From Marasmius tenuissimus (Eukaryota > Basidiomycota > Agaricomycetes > Agaricales > Marasmiaceae): 64,000 nt of DNA. This document shows, in pieces, positions 44,456 through 55,400 of the stretch. The stretch covers positions 496,001 through 560,000 of the forward strand of contig JAQOTA010000054.1 in NCBI GenBank assembly GCA_029532415.1, read 5' to 3'. How positions within the stretch are numbered: position 1 is the stretch's first letter; every line of letters starts with the position of its first letter. The position numbers and the translations under genes are program-made. The notes under the pieces were generated by a model. That model searched no databases. It saw nothing but the letters and a program-made list of their open reading frames with translations, and had not been told where the DNA came from.

Positions 44456-45973
44456 ATGGAAGGCCCCTTCAGCAGCCAGTGTTGCTCTATACCCCACGAA
44501 ATTCTGTTGGAAATCTTCCGCTACGTGATCGTACCCTCGAAATTGTTGAACTATGGATCCAGTGTTGCGCCTCACGTTCACGTTTATGAGCAGATCATTG
44601 TGCAGAAGGAGATTCTCCTTTTGGTCTGCAAGGGATGGTACAATGTCGCTGTCGAGATGTTCTACAGAGAGGTCCATTTGCGGAGCGCTATCCAATCGTT
44701 GAAGTTTATCGAAAGTCTGGAGACGTTTGGTAACACCGGTCGTCAGTCTTTGGTCAAGGACCTCACTATACACGCTCTTGCACCGCCCGCCGAGGAACCA
44801 ACATCCGCATGCATCGTGAACATCATCCGTCGGATTTTCCACCTTTGCACCAATCTCTCTAGGCTCTCTTTCTTTCCCATCGCGCCGGGCTGGAGCGAGA
44901 GCATCGTCTCATCGGATATAGAGCTGAACTATTCACCTGTGCTCCCGAGTGCTCTTTTCCCGAGCTTCTGCTTACGAGAGCTATGTCTGGGCTCAGACGC
45001 GCTACACTACCTCTCCGACTACTTTACCCATTGTTCTCATTCACTGGAAGTTCTTGACTTATGGGTCGCCTCCAGAGCCGTGACCCCAGCACTGTCCATT
45101 CAAGGCCTCGAATGGCCTCGTCTGAAGTGGTTTCGATGTCGTTTCTACCAGAACGAGGAAGATGCTGATCACGTTCGAAGCGTCGAATTTGCCAGGTCTT
45201 TCAAGACACCGCGACTCGAATCTTTAACGCTGTCGTGGACCCCTTATATTGCTGGATCTGGCGCGTTCACGAGCCCTTTCCCAGTGTCTAGCTTGACTGC
45301 ACCTGTCGAGGCTAACAGAAGCCGACTTCGTTATATTCGTATCGTCGGTTTCCGGGACCAGTTAAAACGTGGTAATGGAGTCGCAGGTATTCTCGAGAGA
45401 GTCCCCAAGTTGGAGCACCTAGTGGTGGATGCACGTCTTTTCAATGATCCTGCTCCTGGTGCACACCCGAATTTGAAGTATATTGATATCTGGAGTGGGT
45501 GTAGTCTTACGAAAGAGGACGACAGAAGGGCTGAAATTGGAGGGATTACTCTCGATATCGACGAGAACAGGTTTCCGTCGTTGAAGAATATTCGGGTATT
45601 CGATAAGGCCCTCCTTTCGACTGCGGCTCACGTTGACCTTCCATCTTTGGTACCGCAAGGGAAAGCTGAATATCGCTACCCGGAATTTATCGATAATGCC
45701 GTGACCTCGGATGGGAAGGTGGTTTACAGGAATGACATGTCGAGCCTTGAGGATCGTTGGGATTGGAAGAAATTTGCCGAACACTACGATAAAGAACTTC
45801 GTAATCCCGATTCTCCTATGCCATGGTATTATCAAGGATAGGCACGGCTCGGGGGAGCAGACGACGATGAGTATTCATCAGGTTCAGAATACGATTCCCC
45901 CGACTCGGAGTTGTCGACTCATTCTGCAGACGAGTACGAGTATGCCTCGAGCTCTAATGACGTTTTCGAGTAG
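44456..45973 (+). CDS. F-box / LRR-like protein with acidic tail beyond an in-frame TAG
   Basis: The ATG at 44456 opens a 461-residue frame. Near the N-terminus SIPHEILLEIFRYVIV and, after an insertion, EILLLVCKGWYNVAVEMFYREVHL form an F-box; the rest is LRR-like (LSRLSFFPI, LEVLDLWVA, LESLTLSWT, LRYIRIVGF, LKNIRVF). The frame stops at TAG 45839-45841 after MPWYYQG. The same frame stays open for 43 more codons of strongly acidic sequence (DDDEYSSGSEYDSPDSELS) to TAG 45971-45973. A 57-nt intron 45801-45857 (GTAATC..GAG) would remove the first stop and keep the acidic frame, though a GAG acceptor is unusual. So the product either ends at 45841 or carries the tail. It is convergent with the gene interrupted by element 2. 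Confidence 0.75.
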
Positions 45974-46096
45974 AATCGCAGGACTTTTTACACATGTATC
46001 CTTATCCTTGTAATCGATACCACCTAACAATACATCTTCAACTGATACTCAAGATACTAATAAGTAACTATTCCTCCGCTAGTGTTTCCCTTCCCC

Positions 46097-46118
46097 TCAG
46101 TTCTTCTTCTTCTTCCCA
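46097..46118 (-). pseudogene. Detached 3' end of the 57396-56216 gene
   Basis: On the minus strand this flank continues the lysine codons of the gene at 56221 onward when element 2 and one TSD copy are removed, and reaches a TGA at 46099-46097. It is the original last few codons and stop, cut off by the insertion. Confidence 0.75.
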
Positions 46119-46339
46119 TGTAGAACGTCGTTCTCTTAGTGCCTCGGGCCTCAGGTACACAAGACAGAGCTTTTATTACAGCAACTGCTATGTACGCAAG
46201 GCGAGTAAGGCGGTGGTAAGAGAAGAGTTAGGGAAAGAAGGTCAGCGAAGGTGAGCGAAGGTCTATCTACTTCGTGGGAGAATATTATCTAACATACGGA
46301 TATTGCCGGATAGACCTATATATGGAAGGAGCCGTTACA
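46119..46339 (-). repeat. 3' LTR of element 2
   Basis: 221 bp, TG..CA. An open frame of about 44 codons inside it recurs in the other LTR only because the LTRs are the same. Confidence 0.96.
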
Positions 46340-46352
46340 CCCTCCCCCTCTA
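46340..46352 (-). other. Polypurine tract of element 2
   Basis: The minus strand reads AGAGGGGGAGGG immediately before the 3' LTR. Confidence 0.8.
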
Positions 46353-46565
46353 AGAACGAGCTTCATAGCGAGAATAAGACACATAGACATAGAATGGAAC
46401 TGAATGTAGTGTAAATACAACTTATGAATAATTTTTAGAGTGGACTTGTACCCATCAGACTGATAAAGACACCGTACCGACTGTTGAGTCTAGCCTTCTG
46501 GCGGCGTTTGTGACAAGTCGGGCACCAACCCTAGATCCCAGTCTACAAGCCTTTCATCCGGATCT

Positions 46566-48650
46566 CTAGTTCGATCCTGGCGCGGACTGACTACCGGGAG
46601 CAACAGGTTCTGAGTCAATAACCATATTGGCTACCCCGCTGACTGTGGAATCAGGAATAGGTTGGGGATGATAGGTTGTCTTTGGAACGTCCTGAGTAGA
46701 AGACCAGCGAGAATCGCGAGTATCTCTCCAATGACGATAGACGGCACAGCGACGACGATATTTGATGATGGGTTCTTTGGTCCATCCGGATGGGAAGAAG
46801 GTGTCGTCGGCCGGGAGTGGGAGAGGAAAGAATAACAAGCGATATTGGGCTGAGATGAAGATTCGTGCATATTTGGCACGAGTTCGAGCGGGAAGTGATG
46901 GCGTCCGGCAAGCATCAATACAATATTGCATGCCGAAGTACGCATAGGAGCTGATTTCGTCGACAGTGATACCACAAGCAGCGAGGTGAGCCGAAAGCGA
47001 GGCCACACTCTTCACTGACTCGGGGTTGCAACGAGTAATGTTGCGAGTAGAAGCAATCTCGAGATGCTTCTGAGCGACCACGTCGCGGTATAATCCCATA
47101 TTGGCGATAAGAGTGATGAAATGAGTGCGATAATCGGGGAGAGAATCCTTGTCCGTAGGGGGAACGAGTGGAGCAAGGGTATAGTAGAGGAAGAAACCCC
47201 TCACACCGGGCATCCAAACGTGACAGTCATTAGTGACTGGGACACCTAAGTGTTTCGAAGGGATGTAGTGAACAGCAATGGCCTCGGCCCACTTGGTGAG
47301 AGAATCTGAGGCACTAGGTGATGACAAAACAGACGGGATGTCGGTTTTACTAGCGTCCCACGTTGATAGGGAGTCATCAGCATGATGAAAACCGTCATAG
47401 TCGACAAGGTTGTCAATCTCTGCCCATGGCTGAGTAATGGGGACTGAAAGACACTCGAGAGCGACCCCTGATACGTCGGGGACACTACTTGGTGATTTGG
47501 TATGAAGGTAGCGAAGAAGTGTGGCGAAGGAACGCATAACCCGAAGGCGGAATAAGGCAGCAAAGTTGCCAGCTGTCTGGGAGGAGGTGACGATCTGCTG
47601 AAGCTCAGCAGACGAACTCGGGAACATCTGAGCTCCACTATTGTTGCCGGTAAATACAATTGGGGAAGGAAAGGTACGTTCCCGGAGGTGCTTCTTGATA
47701 TGGCGTGCGTTCCTAAGCTGTCCGTTCTCCAAGTCCCACTCTAGCTTCTCAATTCGATGCAGAGGGTACCCAGGCCGGTGGAGTGCGAATTCGACGAGGA
47801 GAGGGTCGACGTAGGGAGAAGGCCGACCATCCGGGTCAATGGTATCGAAGCCAATAGTAGGAACGGTGATTTCGGGACGTTTAGCTGGTGGAGCCGGCTC
47901 AGGTTCAGGCTGCTCAAGCTCAGCTGATTTACGTTTAGAAGCTGAGTTGTTGGTAGAGGATGGGATAGGCGAGCTGGTTGAAGACGAAGTAGGAGGGTCT
48001 CGAACGAGGCTAGGGTCGAAAGAGTTATGAACTCCGAATCCTAATGCTTTCATCTGGGCTATGTGCTCTTCACGTTCGCAACGAAGACGTTCCCGAAGAT
48101 AATGGATTTCATCGGTGAGGTCATCATTGCGGCTACGAGCTTTACCCGCAAAATGATCCGCTAAGTCGTTGTAGGCTGCTCGGAATCCTCCTGATTCAAA
48201 CCCAGATGCGAGGCACGCATGTTCAAAAGGCTTCGTGCAAGGAGAACCATCGTCGTGGACATGGTGTATCATGCCGATCTCGGGTAGAGCCAACCACCGG
48301 CCAGCTGGCATGAGGAACGCAAGTGTCTTCTTCCTCGTGTTGCTAGCACAGGGAGAAGGTGGCCTTGGGGGTGTCTTGGGACGGTTCCCAGACATAGGAG
48401 GTGCTGCTGGGTTGGTTGTATTCCTGTTAGCAGGGGGACCATCCAACTCCATTGCTGAAAGGTTCAAGAATTCGCCTAGGCCCTCCCCTCCTGAAGAATG
48501 AGAGTTAGGAGAAGCCGAAGTCTCAGAAACTAATGTCGTACCTGCACCCAAAGGTCCATCCAAAGCAGAACCCTGATGCAGCAGGCTCGGATCGACGGTT
48601 CCTGGAGGCATCGATGATGTATTGAGGAAGTTGGGAGTGTGAGAGTTCAT
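46566..48650 (-). CDS. 694-aa extra ORF of element 2, unknown
   Basis: Opens at ATG 48650, 230 bp after pol, and runs to TAG 46568-46566. The first ~110 residues are Ser/Pro/Asn-rich; then KTLAFLMPAGRWLALPEIGM and HHVHDDGSPCTKPFEHACLA; a probable coiled coil (DDLTDEIHYLRERLRCEREEHIAQMKAL); a basic patch (SASKRKSAE); and a long C-terminal domain (RTFPSPIVFTGNN, FAALFRLRVMRSFATLLRYL, WAEIDNLVDYDGFHHADD, VWMPGVRGFFLYYTLAPLVPP, YRRRCAVYRHWRD). I recognise no enzyme motif, signal peptide or membrane anchor, so not a classical envelope. Its position between pol and the polypurine tract makes it part of the element. Confidence 0.75.
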   Translation of the reverse strand: MNSHTPNFLNTSSMPPGTVDPSLLHQGSALDGPLGAGTTLVSETSASPNSHSSGGEGLGEFLNLSAMELDGPPANRNTTNPAAPPMSGNRPKTPPRPPSPCASNTRKKTLAFLMPAGRWLALPEIGMIHHVHDDGSPCTKPFEHACLASGFESGGFRAAYNDLADHFAGKARSRNDDLTDEIHYLRERLRCEREEHIAQMKALGFGVHNSFDPSLVRDPPTSSSTSSPIPSSTNNSASKRKSAELEQPEPEPAPPAKRPEITVPTIGFDTIDPDGRPSPYVDPLLVEFALHRPGYPLHRIEKLEWDLENGQLRNARHIKKHLRERTFPSPIVFTGNNSGAQMFPSSSAELQQIVTSSQTAGNFAALFRLRVMRSFATLLRYLHTKSPSSVPDVSGVALECLSVPITQPWAEIDNLVDYDGFHHADDSLSTWDASKTDIPSVLSSPSASDSLTKWAEAIAVHYIPSKHLGVPVTNDCHVWMPGVRGFFLYYTLAPLVPPTDKDSLPDYRTHFITLIANMGLYRDVVAQKHLEIASTRNITRCNPESVKSVASLSAHLAACGITVDEISSYAYFGMQYCIDACRTPSLPARTRAKYARIFISAQYRLLFFPLPLPADDTFFPSGWTKEPIIKYRRRCAVYRHWRDTRDSRWSSTQDVPKTTYHPQPIPDSTVSGVANMVIDSEPVAPGSQSAPGSN

Positions 48651-48880
48651 AATGGCTAACCAAAGAGGCCGAGTAGCGACAGTAAAGGCTGCACAAAAAC
48701 TGCGCGAGACGCCGGATCGGCCTCATTCTGCTCAGACTTTATAGCGGTGGGTCCAAGGCACCAGGGAAAATAGTTGAAACGAAAAAATTCGAGGGGATGA
48801 CGCAGGGACCTTCCCCCGAATTCCACGGATTTCCAAACGTGATTAGCCGCCGGCGGATCTGCGGTGAATCTATTTTCACT

Positions 48881-51800
48881 TTACTTCCGCGGTAGCTGCA
48901 CCTTTCTCCTTGGCAGATCCTGCCACTTGGTTACACCGTGGAGAGCAAAATAGTCATCGACCGCCTTCAGTCGACTTACTGTACTCCACGGTTCCCAAGT
49001 TATATCACCTAATGACCACCATACCTCGAATAAGACCTTGTTCTTCTCCCACATATGTCCCCTAATCGAGTCTACGAACTCCTCAGCATTATCTGGGGCA
49101 CCAATATCATATGGCTCGACTTTGGAACGGTTGGGAAATAGCAGATCATCATTCGGTAAGTATGGTCTGAGCAAACTAACATGAAACTTGTCATGTAGGC
49201 GACGTTTCCTCAAGTCTTCCGGCAGATCGAGCCTGTACGTCGACGTTTTGGGGTCCGCTTCACAAATTTCGTACGGGCCCACAAATTTTGGTAATAATTT
49301 CGACGCTCGACCCTTGGGAAGTTTTAGATTCTTGGTTGATAGGTACACCTTAGAGCCCTCTTTCAATTCAGGCTCCTTGGTACGTCGCTTATTCGACTGA
49401 TGTGTCTGAAAGACCCTTGACTCAATTATTGCGTCGTGGGCGTCAAACAAACTTTGCATAGCCTGTACTCCGTAGGCTCGGATACCAGGTAGCAGATCAT
49501 CCTCCTTACGAGGTTCAAAAAGCATGGAGGGAATATATCCGTAGTTCAACTCAAATGGTGCATACCCAGTCGATTCACTAACACTAGCATTGATAGCGAA
49601 CTCGACCATGGGTACTTTAGTCAACCAGTCATGCTGGTCTGCCCGAACAGACGCACGAAATATCTGTCCGATTGACCGATTAGCACGTTCGGTTGCTCCA
49701 TCCGTCTGTGGATGAAAAGAGGTGGACATAAGAAGTTTGGCACCCAGGAGCCGGTGAACCTCTTTCCACCAAATTGAGGTGAATTTCGGGTCCCGATCTG
49801 AGACAATCGATTCGGGAAGGCCATGCAACCTGACTATCTCTCGCATGTACTTGAGAGATAGGTCAGTAGCGGTGTCACTGGTATGGCAGGGAACTAGATG
49901 AACCATATTAGTGAGTCTGCATATTATGACCCACAAATAGTTGGATCCTCTGACTTCAGGAAATGGTCCAATGAGGTCCATGCCAATGGACTGCCACGGA
50001 CGTGTAGGAATAGGTAGGGAATGTAATTTTCCAGTAGGTGGCTGATTACTAGACTTAGAACGATGGCATTGCTCACATGTTTTGCAGAATTTCTCGGTCA
50101 TCCCGTATATCCCGGGCCACCAGTACCACCGTCTCAAATAATCAGCGGTTCTTTGTGGTCCAAAATGACCAACAATTCCATGGCCAGTCTCCAATATGAC
50201 TGTGCGTAGGGATCGGCCACTCAAAGGCGACTTTGGTACGCATAATACACGCTCCCCAGCGAGGTTAGCTGTCCATATCAACCCAGTCTTCTCATTGAGG
50301 ATGAATCTGGGGTGATCATCTGGCTTCTCAAGTATCTTCTTGAAAAGGGGATCTGACTCGTACTGGGAGGATAAGTCACTCATAAAGGTAGTGTCAGGCT
50401 CGAACTTTGTCCGCAGGTTCGGGCCCTTAGCTCGAGAATCCATCAAGGTAGGGTTGACCTTGGGTGGTACAGTTAGCTCGGGCAGTTCAGGCTCTCGAGC
50501 TTTTTCAAGCTCTTCAGCCTCAACTTCCCGGGGCTCCCTTACGTCCTTAGCATCCCGAATGGCTTTGAATTGCTCAACCATTTCGAAGATTTCCTCCTTT
50601 CGTCCAATTGGTAAGTCTTCACATAACTTATCAATTCGGATGTCTGCACTAACATATTCATTTGGTGCATGCTTCTCATCCACATCGTCAGACTCATAGT
50701 ATCTTGACAGGATATCTGCGACACGGTTCGTAATTCCCTTAATGTACGTGATATCAAAATCAAAACGTGACAAGTACTCCATCCAGCGCATTTGACGGCT
50801 TGAGAGCTTCTTCTGAGTTTTGAAGAACTCGAGAGCTTTATGGTCTGTTACAACATGGATGGGGTAACCAATCAGCTTATCTTCCCACTTTAGGAGTGCC
50901 TCAAGAATGGCCAAAGTTTCAGTCTCAAATACACGATAATTACGTTGTGCACTCGTGAATTTCTTTGACATGAAACCTGCCGGGCGGCACGTTTGCCAGG
51001 TGGGTCCCTGGCCGTACATAGCACCTATACCTGATACAGACGCGTCACAAATAACCCAGATAGGTTCAGGCTTATTTGGATCGACTGGCTTCAGAATCGG
51101 GACTCTACAACACAAGTCCTTGATATTCTGGAAGCATACATCGTGTATAGGTCGCCAGAAGAACGGTTGACCATTTCTGGACATCTCAGACAACGGAGTG
51201 GTCCAAGAGGAGGCGTCGGGGAGAAAGTGTTGGAGGTAATTCACGAGTCCCAAGAACTTTTGTATGTCGTTATAGTTCCTGGGCTGCCGCCAGTTTCTAA
51301 TTCGTTCCAGCTTATCTGTATCGGCGTGAAGTCCACGGCTGTCTATCCGATGGCCGAGACAGTCAAGGATTTCGGCATAGAGCTCCACCTTGGTAGCCTT
51401 TAAATATAGTTCCTGATTCCGAAGGCGTTCAAATACTAGCCCAAGGTGATATTCATGCTCCTCAATGGAATTACTAAAGACAAAGATATCATCAAGGTAG
51501 ACGTACAAAAACACACCAATGAAGTCACGAAATATTGTATTCATGAGTCTTTGAAACGTCGAAGGTGCGTTTGTGTCTCCCTGTTGCATTACATGACTTA
51601 AAAATGTACCCATTGGCGTGGAGAAAGCGGTTTTAATCACGTCCTCCGTTACAATGCGTACCTGCTCATATGCATCAGATAAATCTATCTTAGATCGAAA
51701 AGGTGCAGCTGCGACTCGCATCCTAATAACCTCCTGATCAGGTAGGGGTGTGACATCCTTAACGGTGTTGGCATTCCGTTCGCGACAATCAACCGTAGTT

Positions 51801-52426
51801 CGGAGTTTCCCATCCTTTTTCGGGATGCATAACATCGGAGCTGCTTGCGATACTGGCTTGGGTTCCCACCAACCAGCACGAATGTAGCGACTGATTTTTT
51901 CACCCAGCTGTCCCCTCAAAGAGTCAGGGCAGCGAGGCATGTAATAGCGGTAACGTTTCTCGGGGTCAATTAGCGGTATGGTATGGTTGACCTCTCGAAG
52001 TGGCGGTAGCTTCTCGGGTACACCTCCGAGAATATCCGCATACTTCTCAAGCCACTGTTGACGAAGTTGAGGTATATCAGAAGCAGTCAAATTTGAAGTA
52101 CATTGACTCTCTCCAGATCCATTGACCTCACGGAGCACAGCCTTAGTCTTAGCGCGCGGAATTTCCCTATCCGGACTTTGAGCGCGCAAGAATTCCTCCA
52201 CGAGTTCATCCACTGGTGTTGAATCTCGACGGGTGACTGCACTCTCAATCATAGCAAACATGTCCTCAAGGTCAAGCTTATCATTCGGTCCTAATAGTAT
52301 AGGTAAATGTTTACTCAAAGTTTCTTTTTTCTGTTTATCATCGTCATCCACTGCGGTCTCAACACTGACTTTGTCATTCGGCGGAGGTGCCGTTCTTGTT
52401 TCAACACGGGCCCCACCACCATATAG
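48881..52426 (-). CDS. Pol of element 2 (RT-RNaseH-IN-chromodomain-like)
   Basis: In the same frame as gag and open from the codon right after the gag TGA; no Met occurs among the first ~40 codons, so expression should be by stop-codon readthrough. Counting from 52351: RT with PKKDGKLRTTVDCRERN and YVYLDDIFVF (YLDD about 285-288); RNase H (VICDASVSGIGAM, HVVTDHKALEFFKT); H2C2 finger (HGIVGHFGPQRTADYL..CEQCHRSK) near 725-765; integrase core (IGMDLIGPFPE, IVSDRDPKFTS, GATERANRSIG); and a chromodomain-like end (VDSIRGHMWEKNKVLFEV, LGDITWEPWSTV) near 1087-1120. Confidence 0.94.
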   Translation of the reverse strand, partial: LYGGGARVETRTAPPPNDKVSVETAVDDDDKQKKETLSKHLPILLGPNDKLDLEDMFAMIESAVTRRDSTPVDELVEEFLRAQSPDREIPRAKTKAVLREVNGSGESQCTSNLTASDIPQLRQQWLEKYADILGGVPEKLPPLREVNHTIPLIDPEKRYRYYMPRCPDSLRGQLGEKISRYIRAGWWEPKPVSQAAPMLCIPKKDGKLRTTVDCRERNANTVKDVTPLPDQEVIRMRVAAAPFRSKIDLSDAYEQVRIVTEDVIKTAFSTPMGTFLSHVMQQGDTNAPSTFQRLMNTIFRDFIGVFLYVYLDDIFVFSNSIEEHEYHLGLVFERLRNQELYLKATKVELYAEILDCLGHRIDSRGLHADTDKLERIRNWRQPRNYNDIQKFLGLVNYLQHFLPDASSWTTPLSEMSRNGQPFFWRPIHDVCFQNIKDLCCRVPILKPVDPNKPEPIWVICDASVSGIGAMYGQGPTWQTCRPAGFMSKKFTSAQRNYRVFETETLAILEALLKWEDKLIGYPIHVVTDHKALEFFKTQKKLSSRQMRWMEYLSRFDFDITYIKGITNRVADILSRYYESDDVDEKHAPNEYVSADIRIDKLCEDLPIGRKEEIFEMVEQFKAIRDAKDVREPREVEAEELEKAREPELPELTVPPKVNPTLMDSRAKGPNLRTKFEPDTTFMSDLSSQYESDPLFKKILEKPDDHPRFILNEKTGLIWTANLAGERVLCVPKSPLSGRSLRTVILETGHGIVGHFGPQRTADYLRRWYWWPGIYGMTEKFCKTCEQCHRSKSSNQPPTGKLHSLPIPTRPWQSIGMDLIGPFPEVRGSNYLWVIICRLTNMVHLVPCHTSDTATDLSLKYMREIVRLHGLPESIVSDRDPKFTSIWWKEVHRLLGAKLLMSTSFHPQTDGATERANRSIGQIFRASVRADQHDWLTKVPMVEFAINASVSESTGYAPFELNYGYIPSMLFEPRKEDDLLPGIRAYGVQAMQSLFDAHDAIIESRVFQTHQSNKRRTKEPELKEGSKVYLSTKNLKLPKGRASKLLPKFVGPYEICEADPKTSTYRLDLPEDLRKRRLHDKFHVSLLRPYLPNDDLLFPNRSKVEPYDIGAPDNAEEFVDSIRGHMWEKNKVLFEVWWSLGDITWEPWSTVSRLKAVDDYFALHGVTKWQDLPRRKVQLPRK

Positions 52427-52429
52427 TCA
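52421..52429 (-). promoter_or_regulatory. UGA-CUA readthrough stop between gag and pol
   Basis: The minus strand reads CAT TGA CTA TAT. UGA followed by CUA is the best-documented leaky stop context (alphaviruses and several readthrough genes). The frame stays open on both sides. Confidence 0.75.
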
Positions 52430-55400
52430 ATGCTGATTGTCGTTACGGAGTTTGGGATACACTCTGGATTGAGTCGTAGCTTTGCCCTTATCCTTGGGCA
52501 GCTTGACCACATCAGAGGTGAGTATTTTGCTAATAATCTTTTTTGGACGAGGTCTTATTTCAATCTCCTCGTTATTTTCAAGGTTTATATTCTCTGAAAT
52601 GCGCTTAGATGAACGGCGAACCAACTCAGTAAGCTCCTCCCCCTCTGTAAGAGTTGGGACAACTGAACCTTGTAGCTTCACCGTATCGTCTCCAAAGTCT
52701 AATACAATGCCGTGCCGGCGCATGAAAACCGTTCCCACCACAGCATCATACCTATCAACGTTGGCGATGTCGAAGTAGTCTCGGTTGAACACGGCACCCT
52801 CTGATGATTGTATGGTATATTTCGTTGTGCAACCGTAAGTAATCCGAGACTTGCTTCCCTTAGTTCCCAACTGGAGAGTAACCGGGTTCTCCAATCGGTA
52901 AATCTTCATTTTTGCAACACGGGCAAAGTCTGGACTAATCACATCAGCGGTACTCCCGCTATCGAATAATACAAAGGCCTTTAACCCATTCAGTTCAATC
53001 CAAGCAGCTAAGCAGCGTTTCTCAGCGGTAGTACGCTGTGGACGCTTACCCACACTTGGTGAGCGAACTGGTCTAGGTTCAACTGATGCAACCTTGCTAC
53101 CATCAGGTAGGTCGGTTATTGAACGAAAATACTCGGTGAAGTTCAACCGAAGTAATTCCTCATCATTCTTTGTACTTGACGTCTCAGATTCACAGGTCTT
53201 ATAGGACGACTCTGAGCTTGTGTCGGCGTCGGGCTCATCCCAAGCCCCAGCAAACCGTTCATGTTGTTGTGCGAGCGTGTATTCCTCATCACTGGAATCA
53301 ACCTCGGACGAGCGCTCTCCCATAAAGCCTAAATGCTCACTGGCGTCCTCATCACTTGAATATTGAGATCCTCCGAATGGTTCAGGTGAGTGATCTTCAT
53401 CCGGGTCTGAGGGCTGATCATTGCCTTGTTCCCAGATTTGTTCATCCGTCGGGAGGTTCGAATCGTTACCTGTTTCTGGCTCGGGCTGTTCCACTTCGAC
53501 AATGTGGCATAGGCGTTCCTTGCCATCCTCGTCGGTTATACGAAATACCTGGTCAGACCTAAGCCGATCCTTATAATGTGAAGGTGAGTCCTTATTCCTC
53601 TCGTGGCTAGGTCTTATGAAAGGTTTATTATCCTTCCTATCATACTTTGGCTTATAATCATGTTTTTTGAAGCTTTCCCTCCTCGGGAGACTGTCATATA
53701 GTCGGTCATCTCGAGGGGGCCTTGTGTGTGGTTTCACACTATACCGGCGATCATCAACCTTCTGTAACCGTCGGGGTGATCCATCCCGATGGTTTCTGGA
53801 TGAGCTGTGATTTTTACGGTCCTTAGATCGTGATCGAGAGTGCCTACGACGAGCCCGTTCTAATCTTTTACGGGCCTCTTGGTAGTATTCTCTTGCCTTA
53901 TCACTTTGTTCAAGGGATATGGCAGCCTCCATAATCTCGGTGAGTGATGAACTCTCAGCCGTGATTTTATGGATACGTGCCAGGTCGTCAGTCATAGATG
54001 GCGGTAGTAGGAGGACCAGACGTTTTTTTAAGTTGTACAGGTCCGGGGGAGTGGGGAGGCACGCCGCATATTTCTTCAGCGACGAGAACAAACCCTCTAC
54101 TCCTCGGGATCGAGTATATGTGACAGCGTCATACTTATCAGCAACCTTGGTCATGGATGCCTCATGTATGAATCGTCGAAACAATCCCGCCACAACCTGC
54201 ATGAATGTCCAACGACCATTCAACGGGTCATTACGATTATCCGGGATGCGTTCCACGATATCATGTAGCCACTGCTTAGCTGCGCCCTTCAAGAATGCAG
54301 CTAAGGTGTTTGTCCTCAAGAGATCCACTGAAGTGAGAACATAATCTAATTTGTTCTCGCTCCAGCGGGTTTCATTTCCACATAAGCCAGCTGTATTCAT
54401 CCAACGAACAAGGTCTCGGAACCAGGAGTCCCAGATGGTGAGGTCATCATCACCACTGTATTCCCCTGGCTTTGGGATCGACTGTAATAGAGTCTTCTGG
54501 ACGCTCGCGTTGGTAGTAACTGGCTCACAGAAAAGATATGTGATTATAAGTTCCTCATAGACTTTGAATGCACTCAATAACATTTCATCTTGGGACTGAG
54601 GGGTAGGATCGTACGTCCATTGCCTCTTGTTAACCAATGTAGGGTCAACAGATGTGTACCTAACACCTTTCTGTTGATCCCCTGTATCTCCTCGCTCTGA
54701 ATATATGTCGAAACGACTATTTTCTTCATCACTTGGGTATCCCGGATCATCAGGAGGGTCACCACCACCACCACCAGGTGGGCCTCCAGGGCCTCCAGGA
54801 CCACCTCTAGGTTGAGGTTGATCACCACCATTGTTGGGGTTATGGTTGTTATTTCCCTGACCGTCAGAACCCCCGGGACCACCAGATGGAGGGCCTCCTG
54901 AACCTCCGGAAGCTCTTCCAGTAGGAGATCGTCGGTATGGGTTGGGATCATCCTTAGAAAATGGTTCAGGATAGATCGCACGTAGCTTATCCACCTCCGA
55001 GTCAGCAATAGCGTGCATGCGCTGTGAAATTTGAGGACGGTTGCTATGGTACACGACATTCCTCTCCTCATCAACACATATATCCTGCTCGTTGATATAA
55101 GTCGTGCTATGCTCGAGTAAATCATGTTCTCGGAGCATTTGAAGCACATACCGTCTCCTTAACTCAACATGATATCCTCGTACTCGGGACTCTATCCTCT
55201 GAGATTCACGAGAGGCCACCGACGGTAAAGGTCGCGAAGTGTTCCGCTGAACCTCAGACCAACCTTCCATCGGGTATGACCAACCTTCCACTTGAGAAAT
55301 AGAATCCTCGGGTCTAACCTGATCTGAAGGCGACGGTGGTCGAGGGGACTCTCGAGCAGGTGCCATACTAGCGGAATGATTTACAGGTAAGGGTTTTTTG

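Noticed and set aside
46121..46254. Short ORF repeated identically at 46121-46254 and 56002-56135
   Set aside because: It is LTR sequence of element 2 read on the wrong strand.
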